DNA from: Planctomycetota bacterium
GTDB lineage: Bacteria; Planctomycetota; UBA1135
Assembly (NCBI GenBank): GCA_024275135.1
Contig: JAJRZS010000074.1
Location: forward strand, 1 to 64,000
Length of the DNA stretch: 64,000 nucleotides
Direction: 5' to 3'
The position numbers were made by a program, and so were the translations under genes. The notes under the pieces were generated by a model, which saw only the letters and a program-made list of their open reading frames with translations, was not told where the DNA came from and ran no database searches. How positions within the stretch are numbered: the first letter of the stretch is position 1; each line of letters opens with the position of its first letter. Below are positions 35,621-45,123 of the stretch, piece by piece.

Positions 35621-37296
35621 GCTGTCCCTCCCTTGGGGAGGTGTTTCAGCTTACGCCGATTCAGTTGCACCCTCATCATTAATTTAAGGTGCCCCAGGAT
35701 TGTACGAACGGTTTTCATTTTAGAGTAGCCAAGGATTCTCGCCTCTAAAACTGCCGGGCACTCGACGATGGTAATGCCTTTGGCGTCTAAAATGGTCAGG
35801 GTTTCTAAAACCCCAAGAAATCCAGGGTAATGCACCTCAATATCCTCCACCATGGATTTTCTATACACGCGAAAACAGCTGGTGTAGGTAGAAAATTTGT
35901 GCGTCAGTATCCGATGATACATTCTTGAAAGCCCACGGGAGAGAGCAAGTCGCCAACTGGGGACGCCAACCGTTTCCCCCAGTGGATGGTAGGGTGAAGC
36001 GGTAACCATACCAACATCTTCGCCAAGCATTGGAATCATACTTGCCAGTTGGTGTGGATCATAAGAACCATCGCAATCAATCGAGCAAATAATTTCTGTG
36101 CGAGCATGGCGAATCCCAGTTAGGATTGATGCAGCAATGCCTCGATTGCGATCGTGACGAACAATATCACAGTCGCCTTTATGGCCAAAAAAATTGATGA
36201 GAGTATTATGAGTGCGATCGGTGCTGCCATCATCAATGAACAGAAATTGTAATTGGTACTCTTGGCCAAGACTTTTCTTCAAATCATTGAGTACCCTATC
36301 CAGATATGGGAGAACCTTTTCCTCGTTATAGCAGGGAATAATAATGGTTACCGGAACCTTAACCTTGGAAAAATCTTTCTTGGTGGTTGCGACCGCTGGA
36401 ACTCTTGATTGTTGGGCAGTGCGAACCGAAGGCACTCCACCTGCAATCACCTTTGGTTTCAAGTCCAAGAACGAGGCAATGCTTTCAAATTGGTATTTGT
36501 CCAAATAATAGCCAAGGATGGATGGCATCTGCCTAATGTTGCGGTATTGGCGCAAACGACGAAAAAATCCAGCAGAAGAAATCCTTGGAAGGTTCGGGTC
36601 GAGTTCCCAGACATGAAAATACATATTGAATGGAGATTCATAGTAATTCATCCAATGGGCAACAGCGCGATGCATGAGATGGGGTGGCAGCTGGCGCATG
36701 TAGTTGCCGCCAGCCACAGGTAGCAATAAGCCCCCTTTGCCCCAAGTCGATAATGGAAGCTCCATGATTTCCCGATCGCCATGTTGGTGGAAATGGGGGA
36801 ATCGACGCCATGGTTCGCGCGCGATAGAGCGGAGGCGAGGGTATACGCTGGAATCGTATGAAAAACCAAGTTCCGCCAAAATATCCAATGCCCAAACATC
36901 TTCAGGGTTGAGGTGGCCTTTGGCAATGCGGTGACCAAGGACTTCAAGCCCAGTCGCTGCTTCAATTACGCTGCGTGCACGGGTGACGTCCTCGCGAAAA
37001 TCTTTCCGCGACATCTCGTGTAAATGAAGAGGTAAATATCCTTTGCTTGCAACTTCATGACCTCTTGCTGTGATTTCTTTCGCCAAATGAGGAATCCGTT
37101 CCGCCACCCAGCCAAGCATAAAAAAAGTAGCCGTATGTCCATACTTATCTAAAAAATCTAAAGTACGCTGGGTGTTGGCTTCGACCCTAGATTCCAAATA
37201 CTCCCATTGCTTTTCGCTTACTAGGGGCTTTAAAGCGGTCGCTTGAAAATAATCCTCAACCGCTATGGTTAGTAGATTGCGCTTGGGAGGGGTCAT
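35617..37296 (-). CDS. Fusion: degenerate NodB-type deacetylase domain + GT2 (DPM1-like) glycosyltransferase
   Basis: 559 residues. Residues 1-290 resemble the XrtA/PEP-CTERM-associated deacetylase (TIAVEDYFQ; ALDILAELGFSYDSSVYP; MYFHVWELDP), but the metal motif normally reading SHGYxH is SKGYLPLH, so both expected zinc-binding histidines are replaced; the RAPSFS-like motif reads RIAKGHL. Residues 315-559 are a GT-A domain with IIIPCYNEEKVLPYL, FIDDGSTDRT and SIDCDGSYDPHQL, similar to dolichol-phosphate-mannose synthase-like enzymes. The deacetylase half probably cannot catalyse and may be structural or sugar-binding. It overlaps its neighbours by 4 bases on each side. Confidence 0.88.
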   Translation of the reverse strand: MTPPKRNLLTIAVEDYFQATALKPLVSEKQWEYLESRVEANTQRTLDFLDKYGHTATFFMLGWVAERIPHLAKEITARGHEVASKGYLPLHLHEMSRKDFREDVTRARSVIEAATGLEVLGHRIAKGHLNPEDVWALDILAELGFSYDSSVYPRLRSIAREPWRRFPHFHQHGDREIMELPLSTWGKGGLLLPVAGGNYMRQLPPHLMHRAVAHWMNYYESPFNMYFHVWELDPNLPRISSAGFFRRLRQYRNIRQMPSILGYYLDKYQFESIASFLDLKPKVIAGGVPSVRTAQQSRVPAVATTKKDFSKVKVPVTIIIPCYNEEKVLPYLDRVLNDLKKSLGQEYQLQFLFIDDGSTDRTHNTLINFFGHKGDCDIVRHDRNRGIAASILTGIRHARTEIICSIDCDGSYDPHQLASMIPMLGEDVGMVTASPYHPLGETVGVPSWRLALSRGLSRMYHRILTHKFSTYTSCFRVYRKSMVEDIEVHYPGFLGVLETLTILDAKGITIVECPAVLEARILGYSKMKTVRTILGHLKLMMRVQLNRRKLKHLPKGGTA

Positions 37297-38321
37297 TGGG
37301 CAACCCCCTTGCGTTGAAATAACAAATCAGACAAGCCACTTGCTTCCGACCGTAGTAAGACTGCCGATGGTTTCCCCGACGAAGTTGCCAAGCGTTGTTC
37401 GTGGACAAATCTTCTCTTCAGGAGGAAAGGATTTCCCGGCGCAACATTGCTCCCATTTTCTGTGGTTACCGCCTGTTGGTAGCCAGCATCTCGCACAAAC
37501 TCCAGACAGCGATTGTCGAAATCACCATTTGGATAACAGAAGGAAGTAATGGGTTGTTGAATTATGCTTTCGAGTTTCTGCCGCGAGTTGGCAATCTCAA
37601 GCTTTAAGGCGGAGTCACTTAAGGCAGGAAGGATTTCATGACTAACCGAATGAGCTCCAATTTCATGACCTTGAGACGCCAGCTCAACCAATTGTTGGGC
37701 GTTCATTACATAATCTTCGGCCTCGAAGTTTGGATCTTGGCCAAGTTGTTGGTGGAGGCTGAATACGAAATCTTTGCGTTCCTCCGGAGATAAGGTTTTT
37801 GCCAACTCAATAATCCTTTGCGGGTTGAGCGGGGCTCCGGTATTGAATTTCCCGGGGAGAGGAATCGTTTCTCCGCGACGATTTAATTCCTCAATGCAGC
37901 GAGCGGCAAAATCGTACCAGGGAGGGAGGTTCTCTTCGGTGAGTCCAGAAATAATGAAAAAGGTCGCCCGCAGGCCAAAAGATTGCAGAATTGGAGCCGC
38001 ATAAAGCAAGTTGTCCACATATCCATCATCAAAAGTAATTGCCAAGATAGGTTTGGATGAGTTGCCGAGACTCCATTTTTGAACGGCTTCATGCAACGGG
38101 AGTAGACAATAATACTTCTGCAAAATTTGGCAGTGTTCGCGAAAGGTCTCTGGCTGCACCACTAAATCAGGGCAAAAGTATTGCTCCTTTTTCTTCTTTG
38201 GTAAAATACGGTGGTAGCAAAGAATGCTTAGAGACCCGCGCGATTTTCTTTCTTGCCAGTGCAGTAACCCGCAGGCAGCAGATGTTTTGGCGACAAGATT
38301 CCGAAGCAAGGATTTTGTCAT
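37293..38321 (-). CDS. Polysaccharide deacetylase (NodB family)
   Basis: 342 residues. Intact NodB motifs are LAITFDDGYVDNL (about residue 95), GHEIGAHSVSHEIL with the HxxxH metal pair (about 220) and FCYPNGDFD (about 262). An upstream SILCYHRIL segment is typical of the IcaB/PgaB-like branch that deacetylates amino-sugar polymers. No clear signal peptide is visible. It is encoded directly before the fusion protein whose NodB half has lost the metal ligands, so it may provide the activity the fusion lacks. It sits 6 bases after rfbC. Confidence 0.9.
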   Translation of the reverse strand: MTKSLLRNLVAKTSAACGLLHWQERKSRGSLSILCYHRILPKKKKEQYFCPDLVVQPETFREHCQILQKYYCLLPLHEAVQKWSLGNSSKPILAITFDDGYVDNLLYAAPILQSFGLRATFFIISGLTEENLPPWYDFAARCIEELNRRGETIPLPGKFNTGAPLNPQRIIELAKTLSPEERKDFVFSLHQQLGQDPNFEAEDYVMNAQQLVELASQGHEIGAHSVSHEILPALSDSALKLEIANSRQKLESIIQQPITSFCYPNGDFDNRCLEFVRDAGYQQAVTTENGSNVAPGNPFLLKRRFVHEQRLATSSGKPSAVLLRSEASGLSDLLFQRKGVAQ

Positions 38322-38327
38322 AAAGTT

Positions 38328-38891
38328 CTAACTCAGTTGCAGTTGGTCGACAAATTCCCTCATGCTTAGCCCATTTTTATCTTTGTCAGAAAGACATAGT
38401 TCTCCCCTGTCCAGGATTGGCCAGTTGATGCCCAATTCGTTGTCGTCCCAGCGAATGCACTTCTCTACTTCCGGTGCATAAAATTCCGTGGCTTTATAAA
38501 GCATTTCTGCGCGCTCGCTGAGAGTGAGGAAACCATGGGCGTAACCTGCTGGAATCCATAATTGTTTATGGTTCTCGGCAGACAACTCAAATCCTACCCA
38601 TTGGCAGAAGGTTGGCGAGTTCGGATTGACGTCGACAGCGACATCGAAGACGGAACCTGCAACTACACGCACTAGTTTGCCTTGGGCATGTGGTGGGAGT
38701 TGGATGTGGAGACCCCTTAAAACTCCACGTGAGGAGCAGGAGTGGTTGTCCTGAACGAAGGAAACATCGGCCCCAGTCGCTGCTTGGAACTCCCTTTGAT
38801 TCCAGCTCTCCAAGAAAAAGCCGCGGGAATCACCGAACACCTTGGGCTGCAAAAGGAAGACTCCATCAAGTTTGGTTTCCTCAGCAATCAT
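38328..38891 (-). CDS. rfbC: dTDP-4-dehydrorhamnose 3,5-epimerase
   Basis: 187 residues, the normal size. Signature segments are [20 protein letters not shown] with the catalytic His, [15 protein letters not shown], and [12 protein letters not shown] followed by YKATEFYAP. It catalyses the third step of dTDP-L-rhamnose synthesis. Its start overlaps the rfbA stop (ATGA). All four rhamnose genes are present in this operon in the order rfbD, sulfotransferase, rfbB, rfbA, rfbC. Confidence 0.96.
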   Translation of the reverse strand: MIAEETKLDGVFLLQPKVFGDSRGFFLESWNQREFQAATGADVSFVQDNHSCSSRGVLRGLHIQLPPHAQGKLVRVVAGSVFDVAVDVNPNSPTFCQWVGFELSAENHKQLWIPAGYAHGFLTLSERAEMLYKATEFYAPEVEKCIRWDDNELGINWPILDRGELCLSDKDKNGLSMREFVDQLQLS

Positions 38892-39772
38892 CGACCTTCC
38901 TCAAGAATCTCTAACAAATAGCCACCGTAACCACTATTCTTAAGCTCAGCAGCCAGGTCCTTCAAGTTTTCAGAAGAAATAAAACCTTTTCTCCAAGCGA
39001 TTTCTTCCGGACAGGCAATCTTCATACCCTGGCGCTTTTCCACAGTTTGCACAAAGGAACTTGCTTCGAGTAGAGAATCGTAGGTGCCCGTGTCGAGCCA
39101 AGCAAAACCTCGCCCTAAGGTGCAAACCTCAAGAGAATTTTGCTCTAAATAAATGCGATTCAAATCAGTAATTTCCAGTTCCCCTCGCTTGCTGGGGGAA
39201 AGTTGCTTGGTAAATTCCACTGCCCGGTGGTCATAAAAATACAATCCGGTAACGGCGAAGTTGGACTTTGGCTGCGCTGGTTTTTCCTCTAAGCTTAGAA
39301 CCTTGCCAGTTTCATCAAACTCAGCGATACCATAACGATGGGGATCTTGAACATGGTAGGCAAATACCCGAGCCCCAGTTTCTTGGGCAGACGCAGCCTC
39401 AAGTTCCGCGGTAAAGCCTTGGCCGAAGAAGATGTTGTCGCCCAAAACCAAGGTGCTTGGCGCGCCATTCAAAAACTCTTCACCGATGAGAAAAGCTTGC
39501 GCCAGCCCGCCAGGATGCGGTTGAACTTGGTATTCAATTTTCAACCCCCATCGCTGGCCATCGCCAAGTAAATCTTTAAATCTTGGGGTGTCTTGAGGTG
39601 TGGAGATGACCAGAATTTCGCGGATACCAGCCAACATGAGTACGCTGAGCGGATAATAAACCATGGGTTTATCGTAAACCGGCAGCAACTGCTTGGAGAC
39701 GGAGCGGGTAATGGGGTGCAGGCGCGTACCTGAGCCACCGGCCAGAATGATCCCTTTGCGATCTAGCGCCAT
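38888..39772 (-). CDS. rfbA: Glucose-1-phosphate thymidylyltransferase
   Basis: 294 residues from the ATG at 39772, which overlaps rfbB by 10 bases; an in-frame ATG 21 bases upstream is also possible. The nucleotidyltransferase motif [16 protein letters not shown] is followed by [17 protein letters not shown] and LGDNIFFG. It makes dTDP-glucose from dTTP and glucose-1-phosphate, the first step to dTDP-L-rhamnose, and is usually feedback-inhibited by dTDP-rhamnose. Length and motifs are complete. Confidence 0.95.
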   Translation of the reverse strand: MALDRKGIILAGGSGTRLHPITRSVSKQLLPVYDKPMVYYPLSVLMLAGIREILVISTPQDTPRFKDLLGDGQRWGLKIEYQVQPHPGGLAQAFLIGEEFLNGAPSTLVLGDNIFFGQGFTAELEAASAQETGARVFAYHVQDPHRYGIAEFDETGKVLSLEEKPAQPKSNFAVTGLYFYDHRAVEFTKQLSPSKRGELEITDLNRIYLEQNSLEVCTLGRGFAWLDTGTYDSLLEASSFVQTVEKRQGMKIACPEEIAWRKGFISSENLKDLAAELKNSGYGGYLLEILEEGR

Positions 39773-40836
39773 GCGTAGTTTTCCTCCATCCATTGGCGGT
39801 AGGCGCCGCTACGCACCGACTCCAGCCAATCCGGGTTGTCGAGATACCACCGAATTGTTTTTTTCAAACCAGTTTCAAAACTCTCTGCAGGTTTCCAGCC
39901 AAGCTCTTCGCGCGTTGCCGAGCTATCAATGGCGTAGCGGAAATCATGGCCGGGACGGTCGGTGACAAACTCAATTAAATCACAGCGGTTGGAAATGTCC
40001 GGGTGGGGAGCGATTGCGTCGAGAATAGAACAAATCGTTTGCACCACGTCGAGGTTGGTATGTTCTTCTTCACCCCCAATGAGGTAAGTTTTCCCCACCT
40101 GGCCATGGCGCGCAATGGTCCAGAGGGCGCGGGCGTGATCTTCTACATACAGCCAATCGCGGATATTTTCACCTTTCCCATAAACCGGCAATTTCTTTCC
40201 CTCAAAGGCATTGGTAATCATCAAGGGAATGAGCTTTTCCGGAAACTGGCAAGGGCCGTAGTTGTTTGAGCAATTCGAAACCAGAACTGGTAGGCCGAAA
40301 GACCGGCCCCAGGCACGGACTAGGTGATCCGAGGCTGCTTTAGAAGCAGAATAGGGCGAGCTTGGATCATAAGGGGTATCAGGTTGGAAAAAGCCCTCGG
40401 CACCAAGGCTGCCGAAGACTTCGTCGGTGGAGACATGGAGAAAACGAAAGCTTTCCTGCTCAGCGGTGGGGAGATTTTGAAAATAGTCCCTAGCTTCTTG
40501 CAGGAGGATTCCGGTGCCCATCACATTGGTTTCAATAAAGGCCTGAGGACCATGAAGCGAGCGATCGACATGGGACTCCGCGGCGAGGTGCAATACGTGG
40601 CTTGGGCGAAAGGAGGAGAAAACTTCGCGCAGGGCCTCGGGGTTGCAAATGTTGCCACGTTGAAAACGGTAGCGTGGGTTAGCTTCGCAACTCTGCAAGG
40701 ACTGCAGGTTGGCAGCATAGGTGAGGGCGTCGAAATTCAGAACCTCAACTTGAGGATCTTCGAGCAGGTGGCGAACAACGGATGAGCCGATGAAACCCGC
40801 TCCTCCGGTCACCAGGACTCGGGGGGAGATTGGCAT
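39763..40836 (-). CDS. rfbB: dTDP-glucose 4,6-dehydratase
   Basis: 357 residues of the extended short-chain dehydrogenase fold. [17 protein letters not shown] binds NAD+, STDEVFG supplies the active-site Thr-Asp-Glu triad, and [12 protein letters not shown] the YxxxK motif. [18 protein letters not shown] is diagnostic for this dehydratase. It catalyses step two of the rhamnose pathway. It lies between a sulfotransferase gene (41-base gap upstream) and rfbA. Confidence 0.96.
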   Translation of the reverse strand: MPISPRVLVTGGAGFIGSSVVRHLLEDPQVEVLNFDALTYAANLQSLQSCEANPRYRFQRGNICNPEALREVFSSFRPSHVLHLAAESHVDRSLHGPQAFIETNVMGTGILLQEARDYFQNLPTAEQESFRFLHVSTDEVFGSLGAEGFFQPDTPYDPSSPYSASKAASDHLVRAWGRSFGLPVLVSNCSNNYGPCQFPEKLIPLMITNAFEGKKLPVYGKGENIRDWLYVEDHARALWTIARHGQVGKTYLIGGEEEHTNLDVVQTICSILDAIAPHPDISNRCDLIEFVTDRPGHDFRYAIDSSATREELGWKPAESFETGLKKTIRWYLDNPDWLESVRSGAYRQWMEENYAWR

Positions 40837-40877
40837 TCGGGTATTTTAAGTGTTTCTTGATGGTTGGAGGACAGCGC

Positions 40878-41693
40878 TCATTTTGGATCTTGTGACAGAT
40901 GGAATTCGAGCAAATGGGCGTGAGCAGATTGCTCTAGAGCGGCTTCAATCTCCTCGCGATTCTCGATTGATTCGATGGCGCGACCGCGCACAGAAGAGCG
41001 ATGCCCAGTATCTTGAATGAGCTGCTCAGGAACATTCAGAAAATCCTGGACCATGCTCAGAGTCTTGCTGGTTTTTTCCCAGCAAGATAAATGCTCTTCA
41101 TGCGTGATACTGAGCCGTCGATGGTGTTGAAGTTGTTCCAAAAAGGCGGATTCTTCCTCGGTTTCCTGAACCAAGGCGTCCAGGGCTTCCATTAAGTCCT
41201 CAATGGGAACATAGAGCGTTTCGGTGCGGCGTTGCTCACCGGCCAAGGCCACCGCGCGCCCACTTTGCTGCAGGCGGATAACGGATAAGCCTCGGGCAAG
41301 GAGGTCTTTGCGCTGGAGGTGGATAATGGCCAGATTGGGACAGTCAATAAACCATTGCAGCGCGCTGTTATCGCGCAGGTGCATAAAAAAGTCTTTGACC
41401 CCAAGACTGAAAATCTGGCTGCGTTTGCGAAAGTGGGTTTCTAGCCCCTTGCGCTTGCGGGAAGCAAAGGACATGGACTGTGCGGCATAAAACACCGCAG
41501 CTGAGTGGTAGACGGTGTCGAGGAGCTGGGCCTTGGAGGCTCCCAAGGCGGCGAAGGGCTTCCAAAGGCGTGAGGGCAAGGTCCACGGGCCCAGCACTTC
41601 CCCAAAATTGCACAAATTCGGGTGTTGGTTCATCGCTGCGACCAGGTGGTTCGAACCACTACGCCCCGAGGTCAGCACCACATGTTTATCCAT
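40878..41693 (-). CDS. Sulfotransferase family protein
   Basis: 271 residues from the ATG at 41693; a longer in-frame version would lie almost wholly inside rfbD. The N-terminus HVVLTSGRSGSNHLV is the 5'-phosphosulfate-binding loop, and IIHLQRKDLLARGLSVIRLQ the 3'-phosphate region, similar to Stf0-like or LPS-modifying sulfotransferases. It is inserted between rfbD (8-base overlap) and rfbB, which ties it to rhamnose-containing product formation. The acceptor sugar cannot be read from sequence. Confidence 0.82.
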   Translation of the reverse strand: MDKHVVLTSGRSGSNHLVAAMNQHPNLCNFGEVLGPWTLPSRLWKPFAALGASKAQLLDTVYHSAAVFYAAQSMSFASRKRKGLETHFRKRSQIFSLGVKDFFMHLRDNSALQWFIDCPNLAIIHLQRKDLLARGLSVIRLQQSGRAVALAGEQRRTETLYVPIEDLMEALDALVQETEEESAFLEQLQHHRRLSITHEEHLSCWEKTSKTLSMVQDFLNVPEQLIQDTGHRSSVRGRAIESIENREEIEAALEQSAHAHLLEFHLSQDPK

Positions 41694-42573
41694 GGTCCTC
41701 CTGCAGCAGAATAGGTAGGGCCAAGGCGAGTTGCTTGCGCCACGGAACTTGCTGGATGCCCAATCCTTTCCATGCATCGGAGAAATGCATTGGACTCCAG
41801 CTGGGGCGCTTGGCTGGGGTCGGGTAGGCGCTGCTTGAGCAAGGACGAACAGCAGATGCTTCCAAGGACAGTTGGTTTTCCAGCCCCAATTCCCGAATAG
41901 CGATGGCAAACTCAAACCAAGAAGTGATGCCACCGTCAGTGAAATGCAGGATGGCAGGTGCATCTTCGCTTTCGCTTAGAGCCCATAAGGCTTGGCCAAG
42001 GCCTCCCGCCCAGGTTGGTGAGCCTTTTTGATCGTCAACCACCTGCAAATCTCGGCCTTCCATCATCAGCCGCAACATGGTGCGTACGAAGTTGGCTCCT
42101 CGTCTTCCGTATAGCCAGCTTGTTCTCACTACATGTCCTCGCTGGGGAAGGTGGGCGTGTAAAGCCTGCTCACCAGCCAATTTGGTACGTCCATAGGCAT
42201 TGAGTGGAGAAACGGCGTCGGTTTCCCGCCAGGGCTGGCTACCTTCTCCCGAAAAGACATAGTCGGTGGACACATAGGCCATGCGTCCCCCCAAATCGTT
42301 CACCGCCTCAGCCAGAACTTCCGTCGCCTTTGCATTGATAAGCAGTGCTTCCTCCTCACAAGATTCTGCTTTATCGACGGCAGTCCACGCAGCGGTATGC
42401 AAGAGGACGTCGGGCTTAAAATCCAGGACTGCCTGGCGAATGCCGTGAAGATCTGCAAGGTCGAACTCGGGCCTATCCAAAGCCAGAAACTCCACTGATG
42501 GCGGAATAAGCAAACCGCACTCGGTGCCAAGCTGTCCGTGACGACCGGTGAGGAGAACGCGTTTGGATGTCAT
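41686..42573 (-). CDS. rfbD: dTDP-4-dehydrorhamnose reductase
   Basis: 295 residues. NAD(P)-binding RVLLTGRHGQLG, then HTAAWTAVDKAES, YVSTDYVFSGEG and YGRTKLAGEQAL containing the YxxxK catalytic pair. It performs the last step of dTDP-L-rhamnose synthesis. The 3' end overlaps the sulfotransferase start by 8 bases, and a sulfotransferase gene lies 15 bases upstream, so the rhamnose genes are interleaved with sulfation genes. Confidence 0.95.
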   Translation of the reverse strand: MTSKRVLLTGRHGQLGTECGLLIPPSVEFLALDRPEFDLADLHGIRQAVLDFKPDVLLHTAAWTAVDKAESCEEEALLINAKATEVLAEAVNDLGGRMAYVSTDYVFSGEGSQPWRETDAVSPLNAYGRTKLAGEQALHAHLPQRGHVVRTSWLYGRRGANFVRTMLRLMMEGRDLQVVDDQKGSPTWAGGLGQALWALSESEDAPAILHFTDGGITSWFEFAIAIRELGLENQLSLEASAVRPCSSSAYPTPAKRPSWSPMHFSDAWKGLGIQQVPWRKQLALALPILLQEDHG

Positions 42574-42588
42574 GAGAGTTGCTTGGTG

Positions 42589-43533
42589 TTAGCGCAACAG
42601 CGCGTTTTCTCGAGCGTGAATTTTGAGTAAAAAACGAGAGGCCATGGATTTCCAGCCAATCTTTTTGCAGAAAAGGTGCCCCAAGGTGTTGCCCCAGCCG
42701 TAACGCTTGGCTTTGAACAGGAACTTGGCCCAGCGGTTTTGCCAATGCAGCCAAAAACGACGCATCCGCCCAGGCTGATAAGCCTTGAGCCCCGATGGCT
42801 GGTAGCCCGCTTTTTCCAGCTGGGTGCCGACGCGGCATTCCACATATTGAACTTGGCGCGGGGAAAGCTTCTTTTTCCACCGTTGTGCAGCCGACGCGTT
42901 GGGAGGCGGATAGGTGGTGTCTTCGGGGTAGCTCAGCATGGAGGGGTCGAACTCACAGCCCAAAAACGAGCAAAGCTTTGCTAGCGTTTGCTCCGGCTTA
43001 CAAACCAAGTCTTCAAAATGAATGCGAATCCAACGCTCTTTTGGTAGGGAAGCGAGCAAAGTGTCGGCTTCTTTTTGCGCCTCGGCCCAAAACTCAGAAG
43101 CATGCCACGGATTGCCGGCCCAGCCCATGTTGATTACAGAAGAGGCGACGTCTCTAGGATCACGCAGCAAATTGATAAACCGTGCTTGCGGCCAAATATG
43201 CAGGAGATGGGCAAAGCGCCGATGAATGGCCGCACCGAAAATAGGCTTGCCTACTTTGCGCGCGTCCTTGGCCAGAAAGTTGCGCAATTCCTCTTTAAAC
43301 CTTGCGTCCTTTCCAATTTCAAATCCGCAAAGCTGGGCTCCGCGATCCATTTGTAGTTGTTGCTGCACCCACTCGAAATCGGGCTCTTCGCCGTTGGGGC
43401 CCAAATAATCCACCAAGAAATTGGATTCGAACTGGAATCGAATTTCCGGATGATGATCCATCATCAAGCGCAATAAGGTGGTGCCCGATCGCTCCGCGCC
43501 GATAAGGAAGAATGGGTCCTGTGGGTGGGACAT
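42589..43533 (-). CDS. Sulfotransferase family protein
   Basis: 314 residues. FFLIGAERSGTTLLRLMMDHHP is the PAPS 5'-phosphosulfate loop at residues 8-20, and FINLLRDPRDVASSV (about residue 120) is the 3'-phosphate site. The layout matches the sulfotransferase 3/Stf-type family found in bacterial polysaccharide clusters. It has no signal peptide, so it would act in the cytoplasm on lipid-linked intermediates. Second gene of the minus-strand operon, third sulfotransferase of the locus. Confidence 0.87.
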   Translation of the reverse strand: MSHPQDPFFLIGAERSGTTLLRLMMDHHPEIRFQFESNFLVDYLGPNGEEPDFEWVQQQLQMDRGAQLCGFEIGKDARFKEELRNFLAKDARKVGKPIFGAAIHRRFAHLLHIWPQARFINLLRDPRDVASSVINMGWAGNPWHASEFWAEAQKEADTLLASLPKERWIRIHFEDLVCKPEQTLAKLCSFLGCEFDPSMLSYPEDTTYPPPNASAAQRWKKKLSPRQVQYVECRVGTQLEKAGYQPSGLKAYQPGRMRRFWLHWQNRWAKFLFKAKRYGWGNTLGHLFCKKIGWKSMASRFLLKIHARENALLR

Positions 43534-43564
43534 GGGAGGATTCTAAGGGATGGGCAGATGTTGT

Positions 43565-44368
43565 TCAGTTGCCGACTTGGTCATGAATGCCAACACCTGG
43601 GCTATGCGGGTCTTCGGGTACCCGGGGGTCGACTGCTGGCAAAACCACCCACAGTCGGTAGGGGTTTTGGGGGATGCAGGACAACTCGCGACTCAGGTCC
43701 TTCGCTGCGGGGGCGCCCTCTCTCCTTCTCCAGCTCAGTTTCCAAACGCCGGCAGCAAAGGCGGGAAAACGGAAATGCCCGTTTTCATCAGGCTTCTGTA
43801 CGAGGCTGGTTTTGGTGGACTCGGCCTCCAGCTGCAAAATCCCATGGTTTCGCGGTGCTCCATCCGTTCCCAGTAGCTGGCCTTCGATAATGCATCCTCG
43901 CTGCAGGGCGATTTGCAGAGGCTGGTCGTCCGCTACCGGCAGGCGAAGTTGTCGCGGCGGCAAGGGCAAAAAATCAGGGTGGGAGATCAAAAGGCGATAG
44001 TTTCCCGGCCACAGTTTCGGGCTTTGAAACCAACCTTGACTATCACTGAAGGCATAAGCAACTTCGCCCACGCTATGCGAGAGCAGGCGCTCACAGCGAA
44101 CAGACGCACCCGCGACGGGATGGCCATTTTCGTCAACCAGGTGGAGGTTCACCACCAGCCCCTGGGACAGCCGACTTCCTATTGCTGGTTTTACCGTTTG
44201 CGGCTCCAAGGTTTGCGCGGGCGCTTCCGGATGGGCAGGCATCCACGGTAGAAGAAAATCCCATGTCCGCGGGCTGTTGGGCGCTGGACTGCCGGCAGAC
44301 AGCGCAGCCCAGGTCAGCATGCTGATGGCGCCGACAAGGCATAGCAGGAACCACGGTGAATTGCGCAT
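43565..44368 (-). CDS. Exported protein with carboxypeptidase-regulatory-like (Cna-B/transthyretin-like) domains
   Basis: 267 residues. An N-terminal hydrophobic segment (FLLCLVGAISMLTWAAL) acts as a signal peptide or anchor. Two beta-sandwich repeats follow: NLHLVDENGHPVAGASVRC with a following FSDSQGWF and PGNYRLLISHPDFLP, then IEGQLLGTDGAPRNHGILQL with DENGHFRFPAFAAGVWKL. Such domains are usually structural or carbohydrate-binding. No catalytic residues are visible. It begins the minus-strand rhamnose/sulfation operon; whether it truly belongs to that operon is inference from the 31-base gap. Confidence 0.75.
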   Translation of the reverse strand: MRNSPWFLLCLVGAISMLTWAALSAGSPAPNSPRTWDFLLPWMPAHPEAPAQTLEPQTVKPAIGSRLSQGLVVNLHLVDENGHPVAGASVRCERLLSHSVGEVAYAFSDSQGWFQSPKLWPGNYRLLISHPDFLPLPPRQLRLPVADDQPLQIALQRGCIIEGQLLGTDGAPRNHGILQLEAESTKTSLVQKPDENGHFRFPAFAAGVWKLSWRRREGAPAAKDLSRELSCIPQNPYRLWVVLPAVDPRVPEDPHSPGVGIHDQVGN

Positions 44369-44442
44369 TCTTTTGCTTTATCGGCAGAACTCGCTGAAAG
44401 CCATAGCTGCCTTGGCAACAAAGTGGCTAGAATTCCGACTGC

Positions 44443-45123
44443 ATGGCGCTCGATCTTCTCCAAGCGGCAAAAATGCTCCGAGTTTCTCCAGCCACCGTGA
44501 GGCGCTGGGCGCGGCAGGGGCGTTTGGGTGTACGCAAGCCAAGCGGGGAATTTCGCTTTGAGGAAGAGGAGCTGAGCCAGTGGGCGCGCAATCAAGGCTT
44601 GCAGCTGGCTCAGGAGCATGGGCGGCATCCCCAATGTGCGCAGAACCTGGAAGAGATGCCTCTTTGTACTGCCCTTAGCCGGGGTGCAGTCCTGCATGAT
44701 TTGCCCGGAGATTCTGCCGCTTCGGTTTTGACCAATCTGGTGGAATGGATTCCTCTAGATGAAAACTGCAATCGGCAAGCTTTGTTGCAGCAGCTGCAGG
44801 CGCGTGAAGCTTTAGCCTCCACCGCCTTAGGCGCGGGCGTCGCCCTTCCGCACCCTCGCACGCCTTCAAAGGACTTTGTCTCGGAATCCATGGTCGCCAT
44901 TGCTCTTTTGGAGCAGGCCGTGGATTGGCAGGCACTTGATCAAAAGCCCGTGCATGCGGTGATTCTGCTGTTAAGCCCCAACCCCCAGCAGCACCTTCAG
45001 GTTCTGTCTCGCGTATCCTTTCTCTTGCGTGAATCGCGTTTTGTCGACGCCTTGCACAAGGGTGCCTCCGCTGAGGAAATCCAAAACTTGTTGCGCGAAC
45101 TCGAATCCCAGTTTGGGCGATGA
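44443..45123 (+). CDS. MerR/excisionase-type HTH fused to PTS EIIA (PtsN-like) domain
   Basis: 226 residues. Residues 4-50 form a DNA-binding helix-turn-helix of the excisionase/MerR class (LLQAAKMLRVSPATVRRWAR, GEFRFEEEELSQW). Residues about 85-225 are an EIIA type-2 domain, with the phospho-acceptor His in GVALPHPRTP and the typical VHAVILLLSPNPQQHLQVLS. It may sense phosphorylation state (PtsNTR) and control DNA or a transporter. It is translationally coupled (ATGA) to a CLC channel, suggesting a role in ion homeostasis. No HPr or EI gene is in view. Confidence 0.85.
   Translation: MALDLLQAAKMLRVSPATVRRWARQGRLGVRKPSGEFRFEEEELSQWARNQGLQLAQEHGRHPQCAQNLEEMPLCTALSRGAVLHDLPGDSAASVLTNLVEWIPLDENCNRQALLQQLQAREALASTALGAGVALPHPRTPSKDFVSESMVAIALLEQAVDWQALDQKPVHAVILLLSPNPQQHLQVLSRVSFLLRESRFVDALHKGASAEEIQNLLRELESQFGR

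Noticed and set aside
41641-41670. GGTTCGAACC-type sequence resembling a tRNA T-loop
   Set aside because: It lies inside the sulfotransferase coding sequence (SGSNHLV region), and no acceptor stem, D-arm or anticodon arm can be built around it.
41694-41963. N-terminal extension of the second sulfotransferase
   Set aside because: It lies within rfbD in another frame; the PAPS-binding loop starts right after the ATG at 41693.
44413-44428. Sigma-54-like pattern TTGGCAACAAAGTGGC before the HTH-EIIA gene
   Set aside because: GG and GC are 10 bases apart, but both boxes carry mismatches, and the predicted start would leave only about 4 bases before the ATG.
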